DNA of 64,000 bases from a virus, in the IMG/VR virus record IMGVR_UViG_3300025872_000036, positions 124,001-188,000 of that record; one strand, written 5' to 3'. Positions 51,787 to 58,450 of this stretch are shown here, piece by piece. Position numbers and translations under genes: made by a program. Within the stretch, counting starts at the first letter, position 1; every line of letters begins with the position of its first letter. The notes below the pieces were generated by a model. That model saw only the letters and a program-made list of their open reading frames with translations. It searched no databases and was not told where the DNA came from.

Positions 51787-52452
51787 ATGAAATTCTCACA
51801 AGAGACGATGAATGTCTTGAAGAACTTCTCCCAAATCAATCAGGGAATCTTCTTCAAGAAGGGTGATGTAGTTTCAACTATCTCACCTCAGAAAAACATT
51901 TTGGCCGAGGCTACAATCAAGGAAAGTTTTCCAAGAGACTTCGGCATCTATGATCTTCCAAACTTTCTGAGTGTGCTTTCTCTTAGCAAGGAAGATCCAG
52001 AAGTTGCTTTTGAAGACAAGCAGCTTACCCTCATTGGCAACAATGGTCGTGCGACGATCACCTATCGTTATACTGATGCATCTATGATTGTTTGTCCGCC
52101 AGACAAGAAGCTGACTGTACCATCTGCAACGGTATCGTTTGATCTTACTGAAGTTGATCTTGCTTGGGTATCTCGTTGTGCTGCAGTACTTCAGCAGCCA
52201 AACGTATCCATCGAGAGTGATGGTGAAAAGGTGTATGTGTCTACATTCGATTCAACAAATGATTCCACACATACACAGAAACTCACGATTGCTGATGGCA
52301 ATGGTGAGACATACAAGTTTGTTCTTCGCACCGAAAACCTGAAGCTGCTGCCAGCAGATTACAAGGTTGAGGCTACCAAGGGAATTATCACATTCTCCGC
52401 GAAGAACTCGGCAATCAAGTATTGGATTGCAACTGAAAAGACAAAGGAGTGA
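51787..52452 (+). CDS. gp45: sliding clamp gp45
   Basis: A 221-residue protein (T4 gp45 is 228). MKFSQETMNVLKNFSQINQG, IFFKKGDVVSTISPQKNILA and the end SAIKYWIATEK match gp45, as does the two-domain length. The trimeric clamp holds the polymerase on DNA and activates late transcription with gp55. It heads the gp45-gp44-gp62-regA run behind its own promoter. Confidence 0.93.
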   Translation: MKFSQETMNVLKNFSQINQGIFFKKGDVVSTISPQKNILAEATIKESFPRDFGIYDLPNFLSVLSLSKEDPEVAFEDKQLTLIGNNGRATITYRYTDASMIVCPPDKKLTVPSATVSFDLTEVDLAWVSRCAAVLQQPNVSIESDGEKVYVSTFDSTNDSTHTQKLTIADGNGETYKFVLRTENLKLLPADYKVEATKGIITFSAKNSAIKYWIATEKTKE

Positions 52453-52455
52453 TCA

Positions 52456-52737
52456 ATGTCTACAATTGGAAACAATAGTGGTGTTCCTTCTCTGGATCCA
52501 GAGGAGATCAAGAAGATTGTTGATGCCGTCAATGTCATCAATGATAGCATGACGCGAGTTGCTGCCGAGCGTGATCTTGTAAAAGAGACAGTCAATAGGA
52601 TTCATGAGGAAACAGGTTTTCCTAAGAAGCTGTTGCGTCGTATTGCAAAGACACATTATCAGAGATCCTTTGAAATGGATCTACAAGAAAATCGTGACTT
52701 TGAAAGCACATACGAGACGATCACCAACAAGAAGTAA
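52456..52737 (+). CDS. small helical protein, possibly DsbA-like DNA-binding
   Basis: A 93-residue protein three bases after gp45. LDPEEIKKIVDAVNVINDSM, TRVAAERDLVKETVNRIHEE and TGFPKKLLRRIAKTHYQRSF form a helical coiled-coil followed by a helix-turn-helix-like turn (fpkkLLrriAk). Similar proteins in T4-like phages are annotated as DsbA, a double-stranded DNA-binding protein near late promoters, but I cannot verify that here. Coupling to the clamp gene is at least consistent with a transcription or replication accessory. Confidence 0.5.
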   Translation: MSTIGNNSGVPSLDPEEIKKIVDAVNVINDSMTRVAAERDLVKETVNRIHEETGFPKKLLRRIAKTHYQRSFEMDLQENRDFESTYETITNKK

Positions 52738-52742
52738 GTTCT

Positions 52743-53162
52743 ATGGCTAAACAGAGATACGCCACATGCACTTGTGAAGGTTGTTACGTCAGATTGCCAA
52801 AAAATGAGGCATATTATGATGATGTAACAGTTGAAATAGGTGGATGGGAAGGATCTTCTGAAGGCTCTTACTCTGGAAGTGGGCGTAGATCATCCAAAAA
52901 TAATTATGGTTGGTCTAGTTATGGGTCTACTCGTAGTTCCAGTTCCAGTAGAACACATTATCGGCATCGTAGATTGTGGTACTGTTTTGACTGCTACAAT
53001 AATCTGCTAGAAGCAAGAGTAAAGGCCGAAGAGGAAAGAGAAGAGCGAGAAAGACGAGAAGCTGAAAGAAGAAGACTTGAAAAAGAGCAGAGAAGACCCT
53101 TTGTTATCTTCATTTGGTTCTGTATAATAACCCTCATCATCATGTTGTTCGCAAAGCCGTAG
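52743..53162 (+). CDS. membrane-anchored zinc-finger-like protein, unknown
   Basis: A 139-residue protein. Cys9, Cys11 and Cys14 near the N terminus and Cys81/Cys84 (YCFDCY) could form a zinc site of the CxxC...CxxC kind. Between them is a low-complexity Ser/Gly/Tyr/Arg stretch (SSEGSYSGSGRRSSKNNYGW). Residues 90-118 are a charged helix (AEEEREERERREAERRRLEK), followed by one membrane segment (PFVIFIWFCIITLIIMLFA). No homologue is recognised. It lies between gp45 and gp44 in the replisome operon, so it could tie replication to the membrane; that is a guess. Confidence 0.6.
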   Translation: MAKQRYATCTCEGCYVRLPKNEAYYDDVTVEIGGWEGSSEGSYSGSGRRSSKNNYGWSSYGSTRSSSSSRTHYRHRRLWYCFDCYNNLLEARVKAEEEREERERREAERRRLEKEQRRPFVIFIWFCIITLIIMLFAKP

Positions 53163-53172
53163 GAGATTTGGA

Positions 53173-54114
53173 ATGTCTAATAATGATCAATTCTTGTGGA
53201 CCGAGAAGTATCGCCCACAGAAAGTTGCAGATTGCATTCTACCAGAAAGCATCAAGAGTGCATTTCAGGAATATGTAAATCAAAAAAACATTCCAAATCT
53301 TCTTTTGACAGGTGGTCCTGGCGTTGGTAAGACGACTATCGCCAAGGCCATGTGCAATGAAGTTGGTTGTGACTTCATGGTCATCAATGGTTCGGATGAA
53401 CGAGGCATTGATGTTCTTCGTACCAAGATCAAGACGTATGCATCTTCCATGAGTTTTTCTGGCGGCAGAAAAGTCGTCATCATTGATGAAGCGGACTATC
53501 TAACGCCAGAAGCACAAGCAGCCATGCGAGCTGCTATTGAAGAGTTTGCATCCAATTGTTCTTTCATCTTTACCTGCAATTACAAGGCTCGCTTGATTGA
53601 AGCCATTCATTCACGTTGTTCCGTGATTGAGTTCAAGATCAAGAATGGCAACAAGGTGAAGATGGCGGCTGGCTTTCTAAAAAGAATTCAGAGTATTCTT
53701 GATCAGGAAAAGATCAAGTATGACAATGGTGCTCTTGTTCAGATCATTCAAAAGCACTTTCCAGACTATCGTCGCGTATTGAATGAGTTGCAGAGATATG
53801 CCGTTCGTGGCGAGATTGACTCTGGCGTACTTGCACAAGTTGGTGATGTCAACCTCAAGGAACTTGTTGGTTTCTTGAAGGAGAAAGACTTCACGGCTAT
53901 GCGTAAGTGGGTTGCGACAAACTCTGATGCTGATCAAAACAAGATCTTCCGTCAGATCTATGATGCGATGTATGATACCATGCAGCCACAGTCTATTCCA
54001 CAGGCTGTGATCGTGTTGGCTGATTATCAATACAAGTCGGCGTTTGTTGCTGATCAAGAAATCAACATGGTTGCATGTTTGACAACCATCATGATGGAGT
54101 GTTCGTTTAAATAA
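53173..54114 (+). CDS. gp44: clamp loader large subunit gp44
   Basis: A 313-residue AAA+ ATPase (T4 gp44 is 319). LWTEKYRPQKVADCILPE, Walker A TGGPGVGKTTIAK, Walker B VVIIDEADYL, sensor 1 FIFTCNYKARLIEAI and the SRC motif (HSRCSVIEF) are all present. Four gp44 and one gp62 load gp45 on DNA. Its stop shares a base with the next ATG, which belongs to an unrelated inserted gene rather than gp62. Confidence 0.96.
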   Translation: MSNNDQFLWTEKYRPQKVADCILPESIKSAFQEYVNQKNIPNLLLTGGPGVGKTTIAKAMCNEVGCDFMVINGSDERGIDVLRTKIKTYASSMSFSGGRKVVIIDEADYLTPEAQAAMRAAIEEFASNCSFIFTCNYKARLIEAIHSRCSVIEFKIKNGNKVKMAAGFLKRIQSILDQEKIKYDNGALVQIIQKHFPDYRRVLNELQRYAVRGEIDSGVLAQVGDVNLKELVGFLKEKDFTAMRKWVATNSDADQNKIFRQIYDAMYDTMQPQSIPQAVIVLADYQYKSAFVADQEINMVACLTTIMMECSFK

Positions 54115-54689
54115 TGCTAAATCCTAGACAGCTTAAAGTATTAAAGTCGTTTAATTGGAATAATATATTTTCCGATGCTCTTGCATGTGATGCCTTAAAC
54201 GAGGCTCAAAATAGATTTTTGAAAGGTAGAATCATAGAGAAATCGATTGAATGGAATAGTAATGGTCATTTGACATACATTGGTGATAAGCATAAGGATT
54301 TTGATTGGGTCGAAGAGAAATTTGAAGTTGAAATGAAAAGTGTAACATCTTATAGGATTTATGGTAAAAAAGGTCAGATAAAAGGAAAATTTGAAATACT
54401 ACTTAGCAGTGTGATGGGCAATAAGAAACAGACACCTATTGAATCCGAAATATGCGATCTTATATTGATACTTTATCGTGATGGTGCATTTGTTCTTGAG
54501 AAAGAAAATGTACTTAAAAACATACAATCTTATGAGGATGGATTACGAGTTAGAGGACATACGTCATGCTTGATTCCATTGACTGGATTAATTCAAGAGA
54601 AAAATATTGTAAAGAATCCAAAGTTTTTGAATTTTCCTATTCACTTGAATAAATTGATAGAGAGTGCTATAAAAGATTCATATGCTTGA
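54114..54689 (+). CDS. candidate PD-(D/E)xK nuclease inserted between gp44 and gp62
   Basis: A 191-residue protein. Residues 56-76 read IGDKHKDFDWVEEKFEVEMK plus S, giving a PD-(D/E)xK-like set Asp64 ... Glu73-x-Lys75 on predicted neighbouring strands, preceded by a helix (NEAQNRFLKGRIIEKSIEWN) of the kind seen in restriction enzymes. Later CDLILILYRDGAFVLEKENV may be the third strand. The gene is strikingly A+T-rich (18 G+C of 60 at 54481-54540 versus 27 of 60 at 53821-53880 in gp44). In T4, gp62 follows gp44 directly, so this looks like an insertion. Restriction enzyme or homing-type endonuclease are both possible; neither is proven. Confidence 0.55.
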   Translation: MLNPRQLKVLKSFNWNNIFSDALACDALNEAQNRFLKGRIIEKSIEWNSNGHLTYIGDKHKDFDWVEEKFEVEMKSVTSYRIYGKKGQIKGKFEILLSSVMGNKKQTPIESEICDLILILYRDGAFVLEKENVLKNIQSYEDGLRVRGHTSCLIPLTGLIQEKNIVKNPKFLNFPIHLNKLIESAIKDSYA

Positions 54690-54700
54690 GGTTTATGATA

Positions 54701-55129
54701 ATGGACTTGTTTAAAGATATTTTACCATCAATTCAAAAGACAAAGAAGGATTTGTCAGATGAGCCAGACTTTAAAAAGTCGTATAATGCATTTGTGGTCA
54801 ATCGTGCGCTATCATATCATGTGGATTCTATACTCCACGCCAATGAAATGAATAGTAGGCATGGATTGGACGAAAATCTACAATATCATTTTTATCTAAA
54901 TAGTATACGATCTATGAAACGCAAGTTTCAGCCGTGGGTCAAAAAAGAGAAGAATGATATTCTGGAGGCCGTAAAAGAGTACTACCAGTTTTCCAGCGCA
55001 AAGGCATTAGAGGCGATGCGTCTTCTCTCCACTGATCAGGTTGATCATATAATAAGTATAACAAAAAAAGGTGGAGTGGGTAATGTGGAGCGTAGAAGAC
55101 ATGGTGGAGGTGACGCTAAAAGAGCGTGA
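54701..55129 (+). CDS. gp62: clamp loader small subunit gp62
   Basis: A 142-residue protein (T4 gp62 is 187; marine relatives are shorter). I use the ATG nine bases after GAGG; another ATG lies six bases upstream. Conserved parts: MDLFKDILPSIQKTKKDL, FVVNRALSYHVDSILHANEM, NLQYHFYLNSIRSMKRKF and QPWVKKEKNDILEAVKEYYQ (the W.kke..d....vkeYy..s..ka motif). It is the fifth subunit of the clamp loader. Its 3' end overlaps the proposed regA start by 47 bases. Confidence 0.88.
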   Translation: MDLFKDILPSIQKTKKDLSDEPDFKKSYNAFVVNRALSYHVDSILHANEMNSRHGLDENLQYHFYLNSIRSMKRKFQPWVKKEKNDILEAVKEYYQFSSAKALEAMRLLSTDQVDHIISITKKGGVGNVERRRHGGGDAKRA

Positions 55130-55490
55130 TGACTTCCTAAAGGTCAAGGAAACATTGACCAGAATTGGCGTAGCCTCAAAGAAGGATCAGACACTCTATC
55201 AATCTTGTCATATTCTTCACAAGCAGGGTAAGTACTATATCGCACATTTCAAGGAGTTATTTGCACTTGATGGCAAGCCAACAAATTTCTCCGAAGGCGA
55301 TATTGCAAGAAGAAACTCAATTGCAAATCTATTGGCTGAATGGGGTCTTGTTGGGCTAGTAAAGCCAGAGAGAACAGCAGATCCAGTATCGCCACTAAAT
55401 CAAATCAAGATACTGGCCTTCAAAGACAAAAATGATTGGCAACTTGTAGCAAAATATAATATTGGTAAGAAAAAGATTGAAACTGAATAA
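55083..55490 (+). CDS. regA: translational repressor RegA
   Basis: A 135-residue protein from this ATG, chosen because GGTGGAG lies six bases upstream; the shorter start MVEVTLKERDDFLKVKETLT at 55101 has the typical RegA N terminus and is equally plausible. YQSCHILHKQGKYYIAHFKE, LFALDGKPTNFSEGDIARRN and SIANLLAEWGLVGLV are strongly RegA-like (T4 RegA is 122). RegA binds near start codons of early phage messages and represses their translation. As in T4, it follows gp62. Confidence 0.93.
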   Translation: MWSVEDMVEVTLKERDDFLKVKETLTRIGVASKKDQTLYQSCHILHKQGKYYIAHFKELFALDGKPTNFSEGDIARRNSIANLLAEWGLVGLVKPERTADPVSPLNQIKILAFKDKNDWQLVAKYNIGKKKIETE

Positions 55491-55507
55491 TTGAAGGAGT
55501 TTATATC

Positions 55508-56053
55508 ATGGCAACAAAATTGAAGTACTACAAGATACATCCGCAAGTACAAGCACCAGTCTATTCAACGACTGATGCTGCTTGTTTTGATATCTTTCTA
55601 TGTACATTTGGTGTAATGTCGTTTGAAGGATATGATGATACGGGAAAGAAGTTTAGTCGGCTATTAACAAGCGATGGTGGTGTAACGATATGTCCAAGAG
55701 ATCGTGTGCTTGCACCCACTGGATTGATCTTTGATATTCCAAAAGAATACTCAGTACGCATTCATCCTCGCTCGGGTCTTTCCTTGAAAGAGGGTCTAAC
55801 GCTTGCAAATGCTGAAGGTGTAATTGATTCTGATTATATGGAAGAAACTTTCGTCATGTTGACAAACATTACAACTAGAAACATAGTTGTACCCAATCTA
55901 TCTAGAATTTGTCAAGGTGAACTTGTACGCAATAATAGAGCAGCATTTGAAGAAGTAAAGGCAAGACCAACACGCGATAACACAAATCGTAAGGGCGGAT
56001 TTGGTTCTACAGGCACAAAGGTACTTGACAATCCTACTGCGAATACTATATAA
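55508..56053 (+). CDS. dut: dUTPase (trimeric type)
   Basis: A 181-residue enzyme with AAGGAG before its ATG. The five motifs are in order: DAACFDI (I), PRSGLSLKEG (II), GVIDSDYMEE (III), RICQGELV (IV) and RKGGFGSTG (V). It hydrolyses dUTP to dUMP, limiting uracil in DNA. An insertion near residues 30-50 (CTFGVMSFEGYDDTGKKFSR) and a short tail after motif V make it a little longer than the usual 150. A promoter for the next unit overlaps its last codons. Confidence 0.92.
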   Translation: MATKLKYYKIHPQVQAPVYSTTDAACFDIFLCTFGVMSFEGYDDTGKKFSRLLTSDGGVTICPRDRVLAPTGLIFDIPKEYSVRIHPRSGLSLKEGLTLANAEGVIDSDYMEETFVMLTNITTRNIVVPNLSRICQGELVRNNRAAFEEVKARPTRDNTNRKGGFGSTGTKVLDNPTANTI

Positions 56054-56054
56054 T
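56025..56054 (+). promoter_or_regulatory. near-consensus sigma70 promoter for hsp20
   Basis: TTGACA (56025-56030), 18-base spacer, TATAAT (56049-56054). Both hexamers are perfect. It overlaps the stop of dut; the transcript would start close to the hairpin at 56060. Confidence 0.8.
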
Positions 56055-56059
56055 ATACA

Positions 56060-56082
56060 GACTAGCGCCAAATGGGCTAGTC
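56060..56082 (+). other. 5'-leader hairpin of the hsp20 transcript
   Basis: GACTAGC / GCTAGTC, a perfect 7-bp stem with a 9-base loop, then CGTTTTC. It lies where transcription from the 56025 promoter should begin, so it would form the very 5' end of the message; alternatively a weak terminator for dut. Confidence 0.5.
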
Positions 56083-56110
56083 GTTTTCAACTTGCTTAAA
56101 AGGAGTTAAC

Positions 56111-56563
56111 ATGACATTCGCATACGGTCGTAATCTGCTTCCTTCAACTGTTGGTTTTGATAGACTTCTATCTACTCTAGATGAAGCACTAAATATTCCC
56201 GAGAAGGTACTTACCTCTTATCCTCCATACAACATCGCTAAAGTTAGCGAAGACAAGTATGTAATTGAATTGGCAGTTGCCGGATTCAAGAGAGAAGAGA
56301 TTGATATCACTCTTGAGGATAGCAAACTAACAATTCAGGGAAACGCAAAGAAAGATGAGGACGGAAGTAAAACTTATTACCATCGTGGCATTGCTCTTCG
56401 TAATTTTACCCGTGTATTTACTCTCGCTGATACGGTAGTAGTAAATAGTGCTGATCTTGTTGATGGAATGCTTGTAGTTGAACTACAGAATATCATTCCA
56501 GAAAGCAAGAAGCCAAGAAAGATTTCCTTGGGCGGCACACAAAAAGTTCTCGCTTCAGAATAA
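56111..56563 (+). CDS. hsp20: small heat-shock protein Hsp20
   Basis: A 150-residue alpha-crystallin-family chaperone with AAAAGGAG before its ATG. It opens with FDRLLSTLDEALNIPEK, and the crystallin domain runs from about residue 35: PPYNIAKVSEDKYVIELAVA, GFKREEIDITLEDSKLTIQG, YYHRGIALRNFTRVFTLADT and VVNSADLVDGMLVVELQNII, followed by a C-terminal IPESKKPRKI. Hsp20 genes are a signature of T4-like aquatic phages and probably protect virion proteins during assembly. Confidence 0.93.
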   Translation: MTFAYGRNLLPSTVGFDRLLSTLDEALNIPEKVLTSYPPYNIAKVSEDKYVIELAVAGFKREEIDITLEDSKLTIQGNAKKDEDGSKTYYHRGIALRNFTRVFTLADTVVVNSADLVDGMLVVELQNIIPESKKPRKISLGGTQKVLASE

Positions 56564-56570
56564 TTTCTGA

Positions 56571-56577
56571 ATAAATA
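56571..56577 (+). promoter_or_regulatory. possible late promoter (A)ATAAATA
   Basis: ATAAATA preceded by A, one base from TATAAATA, shortly after the hsp20 stop and 80 bases before the SpeD-like ATG. Confidence 0.3.
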
Positions 56578-56602
56578 ATCACACTTATTTCAACAACTAA
56601 CC

Positions 56603-56634
56603 AGTCACCGTGGGCAATATCGTTCACGGTGACT
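56603..56634 (+). other. long perfect hairpin before the SpeD-like gene
   Basis: AGTCACCGTG / CACGGTGACT, a 10-bp perfect stem with a 12-base loop, then TTCTATCTAGAAAGGA leading to the ATG at 56658. Without a strong T-tract it could be a weak terminator of hsp20 or a leader element of the polyamine genes. Confidence 0.65.
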
Positions 56635-56657
56635 TTCTATCTAGAAAGGATACTTTG

Positions 56658-57014
56658 ATGGAACAATACTGGGGTTATCACGCCATGCTTGATTGTCGCG
56701 CCTGCGATATTGAGTCAATCAAGAGTTATGATAATGTCTATAATTTTGCCAAAAGTCTTGTGAATGCCATTGATATGAAAGCCTTTGGAGAACCCCAGAT
56801 TGTTCATTTTGGTGAGGGAAACAAAGCAGGATTTACTCTTGTTCAGCTCATTGAAACAAGCAATATCTGTGCTCATTTCTGCAATGACACGGGCGATGCC
56901 TACATTGATGTATTTTCTTGCAAGCCATATGATCGTGATGTAGTTCGCGACGAGATCATCAAGTTCTTCAAGCCTCGTCAGATTACAGTAAACTATCTTG
57001 AAAGACAGGCATGA
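56658..57014 (+). CDS. diverged SpeD-family (AdoMet decarboxylase-like) protein
   Basis: A 118-residue protein; this ATG follows GAAAGGA by seven bases, whereas the longer GTG reading crosses the hairpin at 56603. It shares the SpeD framework with the next gene: WGYHAMLDCRACDI, GEPQIVHFGEGNKAGFTLVQ and AYIDVFSCKPYD. The self-cleavage site differs: ETSNICAHF with Glu66-Thr67-Ser68 replaces Glu-Ser-His of the active family. It may be an inactive partner, a neofunctionalised decarboxylase, or still cleave at Thr or Ser. It is four bases upstream of the canonical copy. Confidence 0.75.
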   Translation: MEQYWGYHAMLDCRACDIESIKSYDNVYNFAKSLVNAIDMKAFGEPQIVHFGEGNKAGFTLVQLIETSNICAHFCNDTGDAYIDVFSCKPYDRDVVRDEIIKFFKPRQITVNYLERQA

Positions 57015-57017
57015 GAG

Positions 57018-57365
57018 ATGAGCGGTGTATCATATATGGGTCGGCATGTTATTGCTGATCTACATGATGTATCGGCTGAAGTTCTTGGCTCAATTGATTT
57101 TTGGAAAGAAATCCTAATCGATGGAGCCAAGAAATCAGGTGCAACAGTTCTAAGCGATCACTTTCATCATTTTGGTGAGGGTTATGGCATTACTGGTGTA
57201 ATTGTCTTGGCCGAGAGTCATATTTCAATTCATACATGGCCTGAAAAAAACTATGCTGCAATTGATGTGTTTATGTGTGGTACTTGTGATCCTGAAGTTG
57301 CAGTAGATCATATTACGAGCAAGATAAATACTTTTGTCAAGAAAGACTTGATTTATCGTAAGTGA
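57018..57365 (+). CDS. speD: S-adenosylmethionine decarboxylase proenzyme SpeD
   Basis: A 115-residue class 1b proenzyme. The site ESHISIHTWPE contains Glu66-Ser67, where autocleavage creates the pyruvoyl group, and is followed by YAAIDVFMCG. MGRHVIADLHDVSAEVLGSI and DHFHHFGEGYGITGVIVLAE complete the family pattern. It makes decarboxylated AdoMet for spermidine synthesis; phage spermidine helps neutralise packaged DNA. The product pairs with the SpeD-like gene four bases upstream; active SpeD enzymes are dimers, so a heteromer is possible. Confidence 0.93.
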   Translation: MSGVSYMGRHVIADLHDVSAEVLGSIDFWKEILIDGAKKSGATVLSDHFHHFGEGYGITGVIVLAESHISIHTWPEKNYAAIDVFMCGTCDPEVAVDHITSKINTFVKKDLIYRK

Positions 57366-57376
57366 TTTGATATACT
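57348..57376 (+). promoter_or_regulatory. sigma70-type promoter before 57402
   Basis: TTGATT (57348-57353), 17-base spacer, TATACT (57371-57376), overlapping the speD stop. It would drive the unknown gene at 57402 and perhaps the glycan cluster. Confidence 0.6.
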
Positions 57377-57401
57377 GCATTTGAGTTTTGGAGATTTTAT
57401 C

Positions 57402-57725
57402 ATGAGATATATTGGATACTCAGTCTCTCGTTGTATACGCGACATAGTAAAGAAGCGTGTCAATATCTACGCAGTAGAAGTTATCATTGGTCGTACCTCA
57501 ATAGAAAATGAGCAGCATGTAGCAGAAGTTGCTCGCGGATATCACAGTCTACCAAAGGGCGATTATCGTTCTTGGAATGATTTGGATTATGATGCATGTC
57601 ATGGAGTTCTTCTGGAACTGTATCGTGATGGTAAGTTACATCAGCCAAGATTGTTTGGTAAGTATCCAATTCGCATGGACAATCATTGGGGTGTGATTGC
57701 TCCGTTTCCCATGAGCGCATTCTGA
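57402..57725 (+). CDS. unknown small protein at the head of the glycan cluster
   Basis: A 107-residue protein; GGAG lies eight bases before this ATG, and the longer TTG reading is unlikely. MRYIGYSVSRCIRDIVKKRV, then VEVIIGRTSIENEQHVAEVA and HGVLLELYRDGKLHQPRLFG, ending WGVIAPFPMSAF. No family is recognised. The stop overlaps the ATG of the first glycosyltransferase, so it is translated with that cluster, but its basic first half does not reveal a role. Confidence 0.55.
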   Translation: MRYIGYSVSRCIRDIVKKRVNIYAVEVIIGRTSIENEQHVAEVARGYHSLPKGDYRSWNDLDYDACHGVLLELYRDGKLHQPRLFGKYPIRMDNHWGVIAPFPMSAF

Positions 57726-58450
57726 TGAGAGCCGTTGTTATAATTCCAACAACAGGCGACAAAAAAGTCCTAGAAGCAATCAAGAGCGTCGAAAATCAAA
57801 CTTATGCTGATACGAGTTATCTCGTCGTTGTTGATGGTAACAAGTTCAAGCATAAGTTTGATGATCTGTTTGTAAATTCTGATCCATACATGCCACCTAA
57901 AGATGTCGTGTATCTAAAGCACAACACAGGTGCTGATGGATTCTACGGTCATCGCATATATGCAGGATTCTCGCATCTGGTGAATGAAGATATTGTTCTC
58001 TTTCTTGATCAGGACAATTGGTTTGAGCCAGATCATGTTGAAAAACTTATAAGCATAATTCAAACTGAAAATCTTACATGGGCTCATAGCCTTCGCAACA
58101 TCTATGACAAAGACAACAATTTTCTTTGTCGTGATGATTGCGAAAGTTTAGGTAAATGGCCTGTGTGGAATGGTCTAGATAATTTTCATGTAGACACATC
58201 TGCATATGCATTTCGTCGTGAATTCATATCTCAAGTCGCATCGCTTTGGCACTCTGGTTATGCTGGTGATCGTCGCTTTTTCAATATGGTTAGAACAATA
58301 CCAAATGCGCCATATGGCACAAGTGGTGCATACACATTGAATTATAGACTTGATGGTAATCCAAATTCAGCGTCACCCGACTTCTTTCTTCATGGCAATA
58401 GAGTCATGGAGCAAAAATATTATGGAAAATATCCTTGGAGAAAAGCATGA
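57725..58450 (+). CDS. GT2-type glycosyltransferase
   Basis: A 241-residue protein whose ATG overlaps the preceding stop; the longer reading from 57686 is a shadow. MRAVVIIPTTGDKKVLEAIK then VENQTYADTSYLVVVDGNKF is the family 2 opening, and IVLFLDQDNWFEPDHVEKLI contains a DQD metal site. SGYAGDRRFFNMVRTI is the downstream acceptor region. It probably transfers a sugar from a nucleotide donor; the acceptor is unknown. First clear enzyme of the cluster that continues to the end of the window. Confidence 0.85.
   Translation: MRAVVIIPTTGDKKVLEAIKSVENQTYADTSYLVVVDGNKFKHKFDDLFVNSDPYMPPKDVVYLKHNTGADGFYGHRIYAGFSHLVNEDIVLFLDQDNWFEPDHVEKLISIIQTENLTWAHSLRNIYDKDNNFLCRDDCESLGKWPVWNGLDNFHVDTSAYAFRREFISQVASLWHSGYAGDRRFFNMVRTIPNAPYGTSGAYTLNYRLDGNPNSASPDFFLHGNRVMEQKYYGKYPWRKA

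Noticed and set aside
43523-54689. A classical restriction-modification pair formed by the methyltransferase (43523) and the candidate nuclease (54114)
   Set aside because: The genes are 10 kb apart, the nuclease assignment is uncertain and the methyltransferase has its own, better explained cassette. Kept only as a speculation in the nuclease finding.
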